Shown here piece by piece: positions 43,601 to 49,959 of a DNA stretch of 64,000 nucleotides. Below the pieces are notes generated by a model that saw only the letters and a program-made list of their open reading frames with translations, did not search any database and was not told where the DNA came from. The first letter of the stretch is position 1, and each line of letters opens with the position of its first letter. Source of the stretch: Xenophilus sp003671765 (GTDB lineage Bacteria > Pseudomonadota > Gammaproteobacteria > Burkholderiales > Burkholderiaceae_C); assembly GCA_051414805.1 (NCBI GenBank), contig CP166702.1, positions 4,154,001 to 4,218,000 of the forward strand. Direction: 5' to 3'. Both the position numbers and the translations under genes were made by a program.

Positions 43601-45760
43601 ACCACCACGGCGAGCGTGTCGATCAATACACCGGACGGGCTGCGCAGCATCTCGGTGGGTGGCACGGTCGTGTCGCTCGCCCAGCTGCAGAGCCTGGGGA
43701 CGACGCCGGTCGTCGTGGACACGCCCGCGGGAACGCTCACCCTCATCGGCTTCACGCCGGCGAGCACCGTAGGCGGCGTCCCGACCGCCGGCACGCTGCG
43801 CTACACCTACACGCTGGATGGCGCGCAATCGCAGCCAGGCGTGTCGGAAACGCTGGAGGTGCTGGCCCTGACGGTCACCGATGCCGGCGGTGCGGTCGGA
43901 TCAGGGACGCTGACGGTGCGCATCGTCGATGACGCGCCCCTGGCGGTGAACGACACGGCCGAGATCACCGAGGACGCCATGCCCGCAGAGGTCGGCGGCA
44001 ACCTGCGCACCAACGACATGCTCGGCGCCGACCAGGCCAACGCCGTGCCGGTGGTGTCCGTGGATGTGGCAGGTGTGGCCGTGGCACCGGGTAGCGTCAT
44101 CGCGCTCAACTACGGCACGCTCATCGTCCAGGCAGACGGCAGCTACGTCTACCGGCTCGACAATGCCAATCCTGCCGTGCAGCGCCTGGTGGTCGGCGAG
44201 ACGCTCATCGAATCGGTGGGCTACACGCTGGTGGATGCGGACGGCGACGCCAGCAGTGCCACCCTCACCATCACGGTGCGCGGAAGCAACGACGGCGTGA
44301 CCCTGGACCTGACGGACGGCAACGGCATCGATGCGCAAGGACAGGCGAGCGTTCGCGAGTCGGGCCTGAGCACCGGCGACGGATCGAACATGACGGGGGG
44401 AACCCTGGTGGTCCGGGCGCCGGACGGCCTCGCCAGCATCGAGGTGGCTGGGGTGGTGCTGGATCCCAGCCGCCTGCAGACGCTGGCACAGGCCCCCCTG
44501 TCCATCACGACGGACAGGGGCATCCTGACGCTGACAGGCTTCGACTCCGCCACGGGCACCCTGAGCTACGGCTACGTGTTGACGTCGCCGCAGGACCATC
44601 GCAGCGGCACGACCGACGACTTCACGGTGGTGGTCCGGGACCGCGACGGCGACGCGACGCGCGGCGTCCTCCAGGTGCTGGTGATCGACGACGCGCCCCG
44701 CGCGCTCGACGATGCAGCCAGCGTTGGCACCGCCAGCCCCGACCCGACGGTCGTCAGCGGCAATGTCCTGGGTGCGGCCGGCGCGGGCCGGGGCGACAAC
44801 GCCGACTGGCTCGGCAGCGATGTCACCGCCAACCCGGTCACCGGCATCGCCTTCCGCGGCAGCGCCGGCGTCGTAGGTGGTCCGGCCCTGTCGGGGCAGT
44901 ACGGCAGCCTGGCGATACGCGCCGACGGCAGCTACACCTACACCGTCAACACCAACAACAGCAGCGTTCTGGCGCTGGGTTCCGGGCAGACGCTCACCGA
45001 GGTGTTCGACTACACCATCACCGACGCCGACGGCAGCACGAGCACAGCGCGCCTCACCATCACGATCCGGGGTGCCACGCAGTGGAACCCTCCCACCGTG
45101 GACCCTGTCCTCCCCTCCGACCTGGGTGACCGGCCCCGCCTCATCGGCCAGGGCATGGACCCGGCCGTGTTCGTCCAGATCGCCGTGCGCGAGTCCCGCG
45201 AGTTGAGCCAGCTCGTCAGCGCGGGAATCGCCTCGCGCGTCGCGGGCGGGCCCGACGCTGCGTACGCGCAGCCAACGCCTGCGGATCTGGATGGGGGTTC
45301 GCCGGGGCCGACGCTCGCCGAGCACGTGGGGCGTGATGGCGTCGCGTTCTCGCGGGCGCTGGTGCGCGACATCGGCCAGCAGCTGGCTCAGCGCGGGCTG
45401 CTGTCGTCCATGCCTGCCGACGGCTGGGGCGCGTTCGGCGGCGAAGCCCAGTCCGGCGGCAAGACGTCCGAAAGCGTGCCGCCAACGAGCACCGCCGCGT
45501 CGGGGCAAGACGCCGCGCTGACCAAGGCATCGGTGCGCATCGCCGTGCCGATCGCCGAAGCGGCGCCTGCCGATCCGCTGCTGCAGCCAGCCGGCCCATC
45601 CGCCGACGGTCTGTCGCTGATCCACGTGCCGAACGAGCCGGGCGACGGTGCGCCCTCGTTCTCCCAGCGCCTGCAGCAGCAGGCGTCCGAACGCGGGAAC
45701 GCGCAGGACCTTGCGCGCGCGCCGGTGCGCATTCGCGTGCCGGCCACTCCTCAGATCTGA
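31622..45760 (+). CDS. Giant DUF4347/cadherin-like/VCBS repeat surface protein (adhesin-type)
   Basis: 4712 aa from ATG 31622 (MTSHTKLPEFL); an upstream in-frame ATG at 31448 would add 58 aa lacking family character. The N-terminus has an LALESRQLFDGAA motif (residues 18-30) of the LEPR type seen in giant exported proteins, and no Sec signal. DUF4347 spans about 87-240 (VYVIDRSVSNWEQL, HVLSHGGDGEMLLG, LLYGCDVSA). Cadherin-like beta modules with NDAP boundaries run to ~2460. VCBS-type repeats follow, including five near-identical 272-aa units (39401-43480) and more diverged ones. The C-terminal ~230 aa lack repeats and lack RTX GGxGxD nonapeptides. Predicted: secreted, surface-held adhesin or biofilm matrix protein, exported by the genes downstream. 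Confidence 0.88.
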   Translation: MTSHTKLPEFLRPRNHQLALESRQLFDGAAFIEAAHAPDAGASPAQDHPPAADPAGAAGTHPAAPGDAARVTVAEGARPADGAAHEVYVIDRSVSNWEQLAAGVPAGATTILIDPGRSGVAQIAEALQGMSNVTGLHVLSHGGDGEMLLGNRVVDTASLDAEASAWQAIGAAMSANGDILLYGCDVSATSDLLAQRLSVLTGADVASSSDATGALALGGDWTLERQTGAIESRIFVAPAFEGLLAAPTVNTSATELTVAEPSTINAAGADRATLSGWTVTDDGTGTVTVRAVVLDPAVGTLGSAATAGVVGVANGFEFTGTQAQATAWLNQLTFSASNAELGLSAARTSIRVTVTDSETLTASHDLAVTVTPSNDPATLNNSTQTVAEIGATVISSATLNAIDPEVLGGSQTTNQLVYALAALPEHGYLTLNGVRLGVGSIFTQADVNANRVVYVHTATGANQNTPDSFGVRVNDGATPTTLSAQATVTLNVTPLNQLPTVEGTGSVFEGQPANAAGNASVVGNFIRASGGGDDADSTLTVVLTQLPTDGTLYYTGVATINGVSQTLTNHAVTAADIAGGFTIAYLDRGGLTYANAGQRDNTGAGPYPYVDGFNVVVRDGGGGTGTPGATADTRITINVNPVNDDPVYTGNPNPQATVTAAGDTLGSYRGAYVVTLTPAMIAAQDVDSSNSNLTFRVTSQAGVDQGAILLGGAILPPGGSFTMADVLAGRVQYVQRTGASAGDTDTFQFQVVDNSFGPRWNADGSLLTREGGVYDDNGTPGSAGDDVLRTFTFTVNLAATPQGSGGGFATPAFQVIESSSSYGGDNGSATRGFLSEGGALVLRGTGYDTASEPGLSYAVGDPVTGANVPPSQVVYTILGYGGGGGPDGSGALQRQTSPGVWTTLGQYATFTQQDLNDGNIRFQHNGNVEDFVSTVDLRASAGVTVNDNGTFRSDSWSTTFTFYTTPVNDAPTATGSSSAVLAEGATIGLTREHIGIADPDDANSEAPFEAAPTLPGSTAPNYAYDNDAGGTDLLRFVVDSLPAGGRLEYRMADGTWAAVTVGQVLPASLLGADAASTGLRFVSDGSETRNTSFNVHAIDRWDAASQQVSVGIQITNVNDAPQIAANPTLADPGVGSANEPVTVTEGGHAQITSAMLAAYDPDSSRDQVQYAITGVPSTNSIAISRDGGVTFQYLGVGSSFTQSDVDNGLVYIVNRGGESDGKLPPTSPPTDKFTFTLGDGDKEQRNNEFWIYVAPVNDPPVVTAPAGPINLDSATVGRNPVGGFSVTDLDLTQVSGGEQDFLQVTVRLLDSNGNPFSAAAYAAAGGVTLSVGSGSGVSIDADRNGADDYLVLRGTRAQVQAALDALDVTFGQDRNQTFQVQVIADDRLRGADGSLAGGANGGAANQPTPVGGNPVTVSGTEYDWYTDAVPTSGAIAGNLAAASVAVRASSVNEAATLTTGGSATTFEDQPTRIGPGLAIVIADPESEAFNLPVSVTLSVPSGQLGIGAAGAQTSIAVGGRSVVVTGDETGTLTLTGVASDIQALLRDASLGLTYQGASNVNHDLNGGAAGDVTLTVSFDDGAAGIGSDTGAGSQPNNAPAQQVAIDITPVNDAPTVAAGSGTVVLTGTTAVPGFSVGDVDDSDGSALGSTPGETDFMQVTVRLSTAGGVPLSAAQYLNGGADGVVIDSSATGSGVVIDAAFDGTGSALVIRGTRDQINSYLAGLRVNISSALSNTDQGYRVDVIADDRLRNAAGDLVGGANGGNNAASGGGTQAVPGASVNPYAAVPPGLTANVAQNSRQVFLSSENDPAQVLVTPQTVAEGGATVVLTGIDITDADALTGDLRVTVSVPAGFLISGVGGSGGTVTGVNSTTVTLVGTLAQINSRIDNIQVTLPDAAGAATRADWNGTFRVTVVVNDQGNSGGRPATLPGDTNDPTSNPGDFDYEDATSNRLVTTRAFDVTVGAVNDAPVATSTAPVVLAAVNEDVAQPGGSTVAALFGSRYSDAADAINNSGLSGVSGGSAADSFYGVVITGATVNAQQGTWQYSLDGGATWASVGARTAANALVLDATAQLRFVPAANFHGTPTGLTARLVETDGNGDSTTAVPANGAIVTLTATGGATVFGADALSLTTTVVNVNDRPTGTNASIPAGFEDATGNAATVTSLFAAGYSDATDNQSGIPGGGNAAGTFGGIAVVGDNSSAAQGRWEYNSGAGWQAVPAGLSDGNALLLSPTAQLRFVPAADFNGTPGSLVVRVSDQPVANATGANLGSTATLDADTTSVWSLSRTLGTTVLARNDAPQLIGSVTNPTLTENAQTGTGTSVPAAALLAGASVADVDPGTTPGLVATVVGGGSIRVTLDTYVAGDILFVAATLPAGVTVAGGNASALTISFDADTTFADVQSVLNAISYRSSSDNPTAFGTDPSRVYTIVFNDGNNAQAGGNAGGPAARDSNALTGTITLAATNDAPRANDDARTIAEDGPPIVGNLIANGVAGDVADSDPDNLVGDLRAAGIRTGTEAGSGTAGSVGSPLAGSYGTLLLNADGSYTYTLDGANAAVNALKDGQTLIEYYTYTLSDGAGGTDSAQLTITINGRTDGAPGVVPVDGNGAATGQAEVREAGLVDGAGGSDTSETTTGTINLTTLDGLQSVTVGGTTLTPSQLAALGTTPVIIDTGEGTLVLTGFTASATVGGVPTGGTLAYTYTLKAPLSQPGLAESTDTIALQVVDASGAASTGVLTVRIVDDAPQAQPDVNSVTEDAAQNTATGNVVTLGAGADRVGADGAATGGPVTAVSFGSSAGTVGSVLTTAYGQVVLNADGSYTYTLDNDNPAVNALKNGDTLTEVVNYTITDADGDASSATLTITINGRTDGAPGVVPVDGNGAATGQAEVREAGLVDGAGGSDTSETTTGTINLTTLDGLQSVTVGGTTLTPSQLAALGTTPVIIDTGEGTLVLTGFTASATVGGVPTGGTLAYTYTLKAPLSQPGLAESTDTIALQVVDASGAASTGVLTVRIVDDAPQAQPDVNSVTEDAAQNTATGNVLTLGAGADRVGADGAAAGGPVTAVSFGSSVGTVGSVLTTAYGQVVLNADGSYTYTLDNDNPAVNALKDGDTLTEVVNYTITDADGDASSATLTITINGRTDGAPGVVPVDGNGAATGQAEVREAGLVDGAGGSDTSETTTGTINLTTLDGLQSVTVGGTTLTPSQLAALGTTPVIIDTGEGTLVLTGFTASATVGGVPTGGTLAYTYTLKAPLSQPGLAESTDTIALQVVDASGAASTGVLTVRIVDDAPQAQPDVNSVTEDAAQNTATGNVLTLGAGADRVGADGAAAGGPVTAVSFGSSVGTVGSVLTTAYGQVVLNADGSYTYTLDNDNPAVNALKDGDTLTEVVNYTITDADGDASSATLTITINGRTDGAPGVVPVDGNGAATGQAEVREAGLVDGAGGSDTSETTTGTINLTTLDGLQSVTVGGTTLTPSQLAALGTTPVIIDTGEGTLVLTGFTASATVGGVPTGGTLAYTYTLKAPLSQPGLAESTDTIALQVVDASGAASTGVLTVRIVDDAPQAQPDVNSVTEDAAQNTATGNVLTLGAGADRVGADGAAAGGPVTAVSFGSSVGTVGSVLTTAYGQVVLNADGSYTYTLDNDNPAVNALKDGDTLTEVVNYTITDADGDASSATLTITINGRTDGAPGVVPVDGNGAATGQAEVREAGLVDGAGGSDTSETTTGTINLTTLDGLQSVTVGGTTLTPSQLAALGTTPVIIDTGEGTLVLTGFTASATVGGVPTGGTLAYTYTLKAPLSQPGLAESTDTIALQVVDASGAASTGVLTVRIVDDAPQAQPDVNSVTEDAAQNTATGNVLTLGAGADRVGADGAAIGGPVTAVSFGSSTGTVGSVLTTAYGQVVLNADGSYTYTLDNDNPAVNALKDGDTLTEVVNYTITDADGDASSATLTITINGRTDAGAGPEIAAVDGNGSAAGDAEVYERGLVDGPAGPDGSETTTASVSINTPDGLRSISVGGTVVSLAQLQSLGTTPVVVDTPAGTLTLIGFTPASTVGGVPTAGTLRYTYTLDGAQSQPGVSETLEVLALTVTDAGGAVGSGTLTVRIVDDAPLAVNDTAEITEDAMPAEVGGNLRTNDMLGADQANAVPVVSVDVAGVAVAPGSVIALNYGTLIVQADGSYVYRLDNANPAVQRLVVGETLIESVGYTLVDADGDASSATLTITVRGSNDGVTLDLTDGNGIDAQGQASVRESGLSTGDGSNMTGGTLVVRAPDGLASIEVAGVVLDPSRLQTLAQAPLSITTDRGILTLTGFDSATGTLSYGYVLTSPQDHRSGTTDDFTVVVRDRDGDATRGVLQVLVIDDAPRALDDAASVGTASPDPTVVSGNVLGAAGAGRGDNADWLGSDVTANPVTGIAFRGSAGVVGGPALSGQYGSLAIRADGSYTYTVNTNNSSVLALGSGQTLTEVFDYTITDADGSTSTARLTITIRGATQWNPPTVDPVLPSDLGDRPRLIGQGMDPAVFVQIAVRESRELSQLVSAGIASRVAGGPDAAYAQPTPADLDGGSPGPTLAEHVGRDGVAFSRALVRDIGQQLAQRGLLSSMPADGWGAFGGEAQSGGKTSESVPPTSTAASGQDAALTKASVRIAVPIAEAAPADPLLQPAGPSADGLSLIHVPNEPGDGAPSFSQRLQQQASERGNAQDLARAPVRIRVPATPQI
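39401..43480 (+). repeat. Five 816-bp tandem repeats inside the giant gene
   Basis: Units start at 39401, 40217, 41033, 41849 and 42665, each exactly 816 bp (272 codons). Units 2, 3 and 4 appear identical at DNA level over the stretches I compared. Unit 1 and unit 5 differ at a handful of bases, for example GTGGTG for GTGTTG, AAGAAC for AAGGAC, and GCCATAGGC in unit 5. A sixth diverged unit follows to about 44281. Each unit encodes one VCBS-like module ending GSYTYTLDNDNPAVNALK...DGDASSATLTITINGRTDG. Confidence 0.97.
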
Positions 45761-45770
45761 ACTGGCGAAT

Positions 45771-45789
45771 GCCGGGCCCCGGGCCCGGC
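45771..45789 (+). terminator. Strong hairpin between the giant gene and the exporter genes
   Basis: GCCGGGCCC / GGGCCCGGC near-perfect palindrome 10 bp after the giant gene stop, with TTGATTTTT about 20 bp later. Without an immediate U tract it may act as an attenuator or mRNA stabiliser, lowering expression of the exporter genes relative to the giant protein (inference). Confidence 0.45.
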
Positions 45790-45823
45790 GGCCGCCGCCG
45801 CATGACTTCTTGATTTTTCAGCC

Positions 45824-47740
45824 ATGACCGACCTTTCCACCTCTCTCCCGCTTCTCGCCAAAACCTTCCCGCACCGCAGTCCGAAGGCGGTGCTCGCCGC
45901 TGCCGCAGCCCTGCTGGTCGCCGGCTGCAGCGTCACGCCGGTCCAGCTCACGCAGGACGAGGTGAGCGAGCGGGTGCGCAGCGACCAGACCCAGATGTAC
46001 AAGGACGCGGAACCGGTATCCGGCCCGATCACCTATCCGCAGGCGCTGGCCCGCGCGCTGCGCTTCAACCTCGACTACCGGCTGAAGCTGATGGAGAGCG
46101 CGCTGGCACGCGGCTTGATGGATGTGTCGGCCAAGGACATGCTGCCCAAGCTGGTGGCCGATGCGGGTTACAACGAACGCAACAACGACTCCGGGGGCGT
46201 GAGCGTGGGCATCGAGGACCGCCAGGTCAGCCTGCGCCCCTCGACTTCCGAGGAGCGCTCGCACTATTACGGCCGCGCCACGCTGTCCTGGAACGCGCTG
46301 GATTTCGGCCTGAGCTACTTCCGCGCCAAGCAGGCGGCCGACGAGGTCAACATCGCGGAAGAGCGACGCCGCAAGATCCTGCAGAACATTGCGCAGGACG
46401 TGCGCAATGCGTACTGGCGCGCGCTCGGTGCGCAGCGTCTTTCCGCAGAAGCCGAGCAGCTCGCCAAGCGCATCGAGGACGCCCTGGACAAGTCGCGCCA
46501 GGCCGAGCGCGCGGGCGTGCTGCCGCCCGCGCAGGGCCTGGCCTACCAGCGCGCACTGCTCGATGCCATGTCCCTCGTCAATGCCAAGCGGCAGGAGATG
46601 CAGTTCGCCAAGCGCGAGCTGGCCGCGCTGATGAGCCTTCCGCCGGGCACGGAGTTCAGCCTGGCCGATGCCGGCGCGTCCATGGGACCCACGCCCGTGC
46701 TGCTGGACACCACGCGCCTGGAAGAGCTCGCGCTGTCGAGCCGGCCCGAGCTGCGCGAGGAGGACTACAAGGCGCGCATCGGCCTGCACGAAACCAAGAA
46801 GCAGATCGCGGCGCTGTTCCCCAACCTCAACCTCTATGGCGGGGTGCGCTACGACTCCAACCAGTACCTGTACAACAGCCACTGGAGCGACGTCGGCCTC
46901 AGCGTCTCGATGGACCTGTTCCGGCTGGCCGCCATTCCGGCCATCCGGCGCACGAACGACGCCCGCAAGGCGACCGACGAAGCGCGCCGGCTGGCCCTGT
47001 CGATGGCCGTGCTCACCCAGGTGCGCGTCTCGGTCGAGCGCTACCAGCTCGCGCTGGTGGACCAGGAACTGGCCGCCGATTCGAGTCGGGTCGACCAACG
47101 GCTGTCCAGCATGTCGCGTGCGGGCGCCAGCAATCGCCTGGAGAGCGAACTGGAGGCGCTGCGCACCGACGCGCGGGCGCTGGTCTCGCGCTTCCAGCTC
47201 GCCACCGCCTATGCGGCGACGCAGGCCTCCTACGCCCGCGTCCTGAATTCGGTTGGCATCGACCTGATGCCCGAGGCCGTGACGGGAACGGACCTTTCCA
47301 CGCTGGCCACTGCGATCGAGCGCAGCGATGCGACGGCCCAGCAGCAGGTGGGATCGGTGGCGCCCGCGGCCTCCATGCCGGCGCGGCCGCTCAGCGTGCG
47401 CGTGTCGGGCCTGCCCAGCGGCGTGGACGAGGCTGCCGTGCGCGACGCGGTGCGACGCATCGTGGCGCGCAACGACCTGGTGGTGAGCGACGCCGCCGAC
47501 GCGCTCGCACTGGGCCTCGCCTGGGAACGGGCCGCCTCGTCCGAACGCGGCACGGGCCGCGCGCGCTGGCGCATCACCCTCGCCGAACCCGGCGGTCGCA
47601 TGCTGCTGACCCAGGAGTACGTCACCTTCGTGCCGGTCGAGTTGAGCGACCGCGCCGTCAGCGCCCTGGCCGAGGCGGCGACGCTGTCCGTCGTGTCTGA
47701 CGTGCGCCGCAACGCCAGCGCCAAGGTGTCCTCCCGATGA
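45824..47740 (+). CDS. TolC-like outer-membrane lipoprotein with C-terminal extension
   Basis: 638 aa. Lipobox LVAGC with Cys35 after a hydrophobic stretch. Residues ~65-480 have the outer-membrane-efflux-protein pattern: long amphipathic helices (ALARALRFNLDYRLKLMESALARGLMDVSAKDMLPKL; ARLAL-type second half) and beta segments (LNLYGGVRYDSNQYLYN; VGLSVSMDLF). The final ~135 residues (RPLSVRVSGLPSGVDEAAVRDAVRRIV ... LTQEYVTFVPVELSDRAV) form an extra domain not found in ordinary TolC. It starts 63 bp after the giant gene and overlaps the next gene by 4 bp. Predicted outer-membrane channel for the giant protein. Confidence 0.85.
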   Translation: MTDLSTSLPLLAKTFPHRSPKAVLAAAAALLVAGCSVTPVQLTQDEVSERVRSDQTQMYKDAEPVSGPITYPQALARALRFNLDYRLKLMESALARGLMDVSAKDMLPKLVADAGYNERNNDSGGVSVGIEDRQVSLRPSTSEERSHYYGRATLSWNALDFGLSYFRAKQAADEVNIAEERRRKILQNIAQDVRNAYWRALGAQRLSAEAEQLAKRIEDALDKSRQAERAGVLPPAQGLAYQRALLDAMSLVNAKRQEMQFAKRELAALMSLPPGTEFSLADAGASMGPTPVLLDTTRLEELALSSRPELREEDYKARIGLHETKKQIAALFPNLNLYGGVRYDSNQYLYNSHWSDVGLSVSMDLFRLAAIPAIRRTNDARKATDEARRLALSMAVLTQVRVSVERYQLALVDQELAADSSRVDQRLSSMSRAGASNRLESELEALRTDARALVSRFQLATAYAATQASYARVLNSVGIDLMPEAVTGTDLSTLATAIERSDATAQQQVGSVAPAASMPARPLSVRVSGLPSGVDEAAVRDAVRRIVARNDLVVSDAADALALGLAWERAASSERGTGRARWRITLAEPGGRMLLTQEYVTFVPVELSDRAVSALAEAATLSVVSDVRRNASAKVSSR

Positions 47741-48558
47741 CGCGAGCTTCCTTCGACCGCCGTGCGTCCGGGCGGCTGATCGCCGCCGCGCTGGCTGGCT
47801 GGACGGCGTGCGTCTGCGCACAACCCACGCCGCAGAAGGTGGCGCCGCCCGCCGCCGCGCCGGTGCCCGCCGGCGTGGCGCCGGCTGCCGCCGCCTCCAC
47901 GCCGGTGCGTTTCCTGGTCATGGCCGACCGCGAGAGCACGCTGGCAGCATCGACCTCCGGGCGCTTCTCGCGCGTCGCGGTGAGCCTGGGCGACACCGTC
48001 CGTGCCGGTCAGCTCCTCGCCGCCTTCGACTGCGGCGAGGTCCAGGCGCGACGGGACGCGGCGCGTGCCGAGCTGGAGGCTGCTCGCGTGCAGTACGAAG
48101 GCAAGGTCAAGCTGCAGGGCCTGCAGTCGGCCGCCGAGATCGAGGTCGAGCTGGCCGCCTCCAACGTGAACAAGGCGCAGAGTCAGATCCGTGTCGTCGA
48201 CGCCCAGCTCGCGCAGTGCAATTTCGTCGCGCCCTTCGCTGGACGCATCGCGCGCGTGCACGTCAAGGTCGGCCAGGGTGTGAACCCCGGTGCACCGGTC
48301 ATCGACATCGTGGGCAGCGGGCCGCTGAAGGCCCGCATGAACGTGCCGTCGAACTGGCTGGCCTGGCTCAAGCCGGGGGAGAAGCTCGCCGGCCGCATCG
48401 ACGAGACGGGCGACGCCGTGACGCTCAAGGTCGCCCGGCTGTCCGCACGGGTGGATGCCGTCAGCCAGACGGTGGAGATCGAGGCCGATGTCGAGGGCAG
48501 CGGCACCGCCGTGCTGCCGGGCATGAGCGGCCAGGCGCGCGCGCCTTCCGGCCGATGA
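47737..48558 (+). CDS. Periplasmic adaptor (RND/MFP-like)
   Basis: 273 aa; ATG overlaps the previous stop (ATGA). A signal peptide (LIAAALAGWTACVCAQP) is followed by an Ala/Pro linker. A split lipoyl-like domain (STSGRFSRVAVSLGDTVRAGQLLAAFDCGEV and APFAGRIARVHVKVGQGVNPGAPVIDIV) encloses a short helical hairpin (~100-145). The C-terminal beta-barrel part has LKARMNVPSNWLAWLKPGE. It is shorter than RND adaptors and has no partner RND pump nearby. Likely a component of the giant protein exporter. Confidence 0.83.
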   Translation: MTRASFDRRASGRLIAAALAGWTACVCAQPTPQKVAPPAAAPVPAGVAPAAAASTPVRFLVMADRESTLAASTSGRFSRVAVSLGDTVRAGQLLAAFDCGEVQARRDAARAELEAARVQYEGKVKLQGLQSAAEIEVELAASNVNKAQSQIRVVDAQLAQCNFVAPFAGRIARVHVKVGQGVNPGAPVIDIVGSGPLKARMNVPSNWLAWLKPGEKLAGRIDETGDAVTLKVARLSARVDAVSQTVEIEADVEGSGTAVLPGMSGQARAPSGR

Positions 48559-48606
48559 GCGCCGGCCATCGATGCCCTGCGACGCGCCCGCTCATCCGGG
48601 ACACGC

Positions 48607-49959
48607 ATGGCTGACCTGAACTACCACGCGCTCGCGGCCAAGGTGCATGCGGCCACGCGCGCATCCGACCTCGCCTTCGTCATTTGCAACGAGACGCGGG
48701 CACTGGTGCCCTACCGGCAGGCAGCCCTGCTGTCCCTGGTGGGCCGCCGTCGAACGCGCCTCGTGGGGCACTCGGGCCTGGCCGACGTGGAGGCCGATTC
48801 GCCGTACGCGTTGTGGCTGGCCGACGTGGTCGATCACCTGCGCGGCCAGCTGGAGGCCGTGGACGCACGCGTGCCGGTGATGGCGGTGTCGCGCGCCATG
48901 CTTCCCGCCGCTCTGGCCGAGGGCTGGAACGAATGGTTGCCGCCGCACGTGTGGCTGCTGCCGCTGCTCGATCCGGAGAAGCGGCTGCGTGCGGTGCTGA
49001 TGATGGCGCGCGAGGAACCCTGGCCGCAGGATTTCGACGACCGCGCGCCCGAATACCTTCTTTTGCAGGCCGCCCAGACCTTCGGGCATGCCTGGTGGGC
49101 CCTCACCGGACGCCGCCGCGCCTTGACCTCGATGCTGGCCCAATGGGGCGCCAGCCGACGCGTTCGGGTGGCGGCCCTGCTGGTGCCGCTGGTCCTGCTG
49201 GTGCCGGTGCGCGAATACGCGCTGGTGCATGCCGAGGTCGTCTCGACCCGCACCCAGGTGGTGGCCTCGCCGCGCGAAGGGGTCATCAAGCGAATGACGG
49301 TGCCGCCGAACACCTTCGCGCAGGCCGGGCAGGTCATCGCGCAGCTGGACGACACGACCCTCGACAACCGCCTCGCGGTCGCACGCGCGGCGCGCGCCAC
49401 GGCGCAGCTCGAGTTCCACCAGGCGTCGCAGCGAGCCATCGAGTCCCAGACAGCCAAGGCCGAACTCAACCTGGCGGAGGGTCGGCTGCGCGAGCGCGAG
49501 GTGGAGGTGGCGGCGCTGGAACGGGAGCTGGCACAGTTGTCGATCCAGGCCGCCTCTTCCGGGGTGTTCGTGTATTCCGACCCTGACGATTGGGCCGGCC
49601 GGCCGGTACAGACGGGTGAGCGCATCGGTCAACTGGCCGATCCTTCGAGCCTGGGCGTGCAGGCATGGGCGCCGGTCGGCGAAGCCGTGAATCTGCAGGC
49701 GGGTGCGCCGATGACCGTCTTCCTGAGCGTCGCCCCGTTGGCCCCGGTCTCGGCGGTGCTCGACTACGCCGGCTATCAGGCCGTGGAGGCGCCCGATGGC
49801 GTGGCCAGCTACCTGCTGCGCGGTCACATCGCGGGGGATCCCAAGAGCGCGCGCATCGGCCTGCGCGGCACCGCCCGGGTCGCCGGCGACTGGACCGTGC
49901 TCGGCTACCTCATGTTCCGGCGGCCGTTCGCCGCCTTGCGGGAGTGGTGCGGATGCTAG
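48607..49959 (+). CDS. HlyD-like membrane-anchored adaptor with GAF-like N-terminal region
   Basis: 450 aa. Residues 1-175 are cytoplasmic and resemble a degenerate GAF-type domain (SDLAFVICNETRALVPYRQAALLSLVG; WLLPLLDPEKRLRAVLMMAREEPW). A single transmembrane segment lies at ~186-202. The periplasmic part has a lipoyl-like half-motif (VVASPREGVIKRMTVPPNTFAQAGQVIAQLDDT), a coiled-coil hairpin (~250-305) and a barrel (PVQTGERIGQLADPSSLGVQAWAPVGEAVNLQAG). It overlaps the M50 fusion gene by 7 bp. The topology is that of type I adaptors, with an added sensor-like domain. Confidence 0.84.
   Translation: MADLNYHALAAKVHAATRASDLAFVICNETRALVPYRQAALLSLVGRRRTRLVGHSGLADVEADSPYALWLADVVDHLRGQLEAVDARVPVMAVSRAMLPAALAEGWNEWLPPHVWLLPLLDPEKRLRAVLMMAREEPWPQDFDDRAPEYLLLQAAQTFGHAWWALTGRRRALTSMLAQWGASRRVRVAALLVPLVLLVPVREYALVHAEVVSTRTQVVASPREGVIKRMTVPPNTFAQAGQVIAQLDDTTLDNRLAVARAARATAQLEFHQASQRAIESQTAKAELNLAEGRLREREVEVAALERELAQLSIQAASSGVFVYSDPDDWAGRPVQTGERIGQLADPSSLGVQAWAPVGEAVNLQAGAPMTVFLSVAPLAPVSAVLDYAGYQAVEAPDGVASYLLRGHIAGDPKSARIGLRGTARVAGDWTVLGYLMFRRPFAALREWCGC

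Noticed and set aside
31298..43828. A 4176-codon open frame antisense to the giant gene
   Set aside because: Its composition is Arg/His/Val/Gly-rich and tracks the repeats of the plus-strand gene; the plus-strand product has recognisable domains. High GC content with codon bias leaves the antisense frame without stops. No start context or homology supports it.
38464..43932. An 1822-codon open frame in another plus frame over the repeats
   Set aside because: It is a Gly/Arg/His-rich frame-shadow of the VCBS repeats, open because five near-identical units lack stops in that frame.
45100..45760. RTX-type C-terminal secretion region in the giant protein
   Set aside because: No GGxGxDxUx nonapeptides are seen; the C-terminus is Ala/Ser/Pro-rich without calcium-binding repeats.
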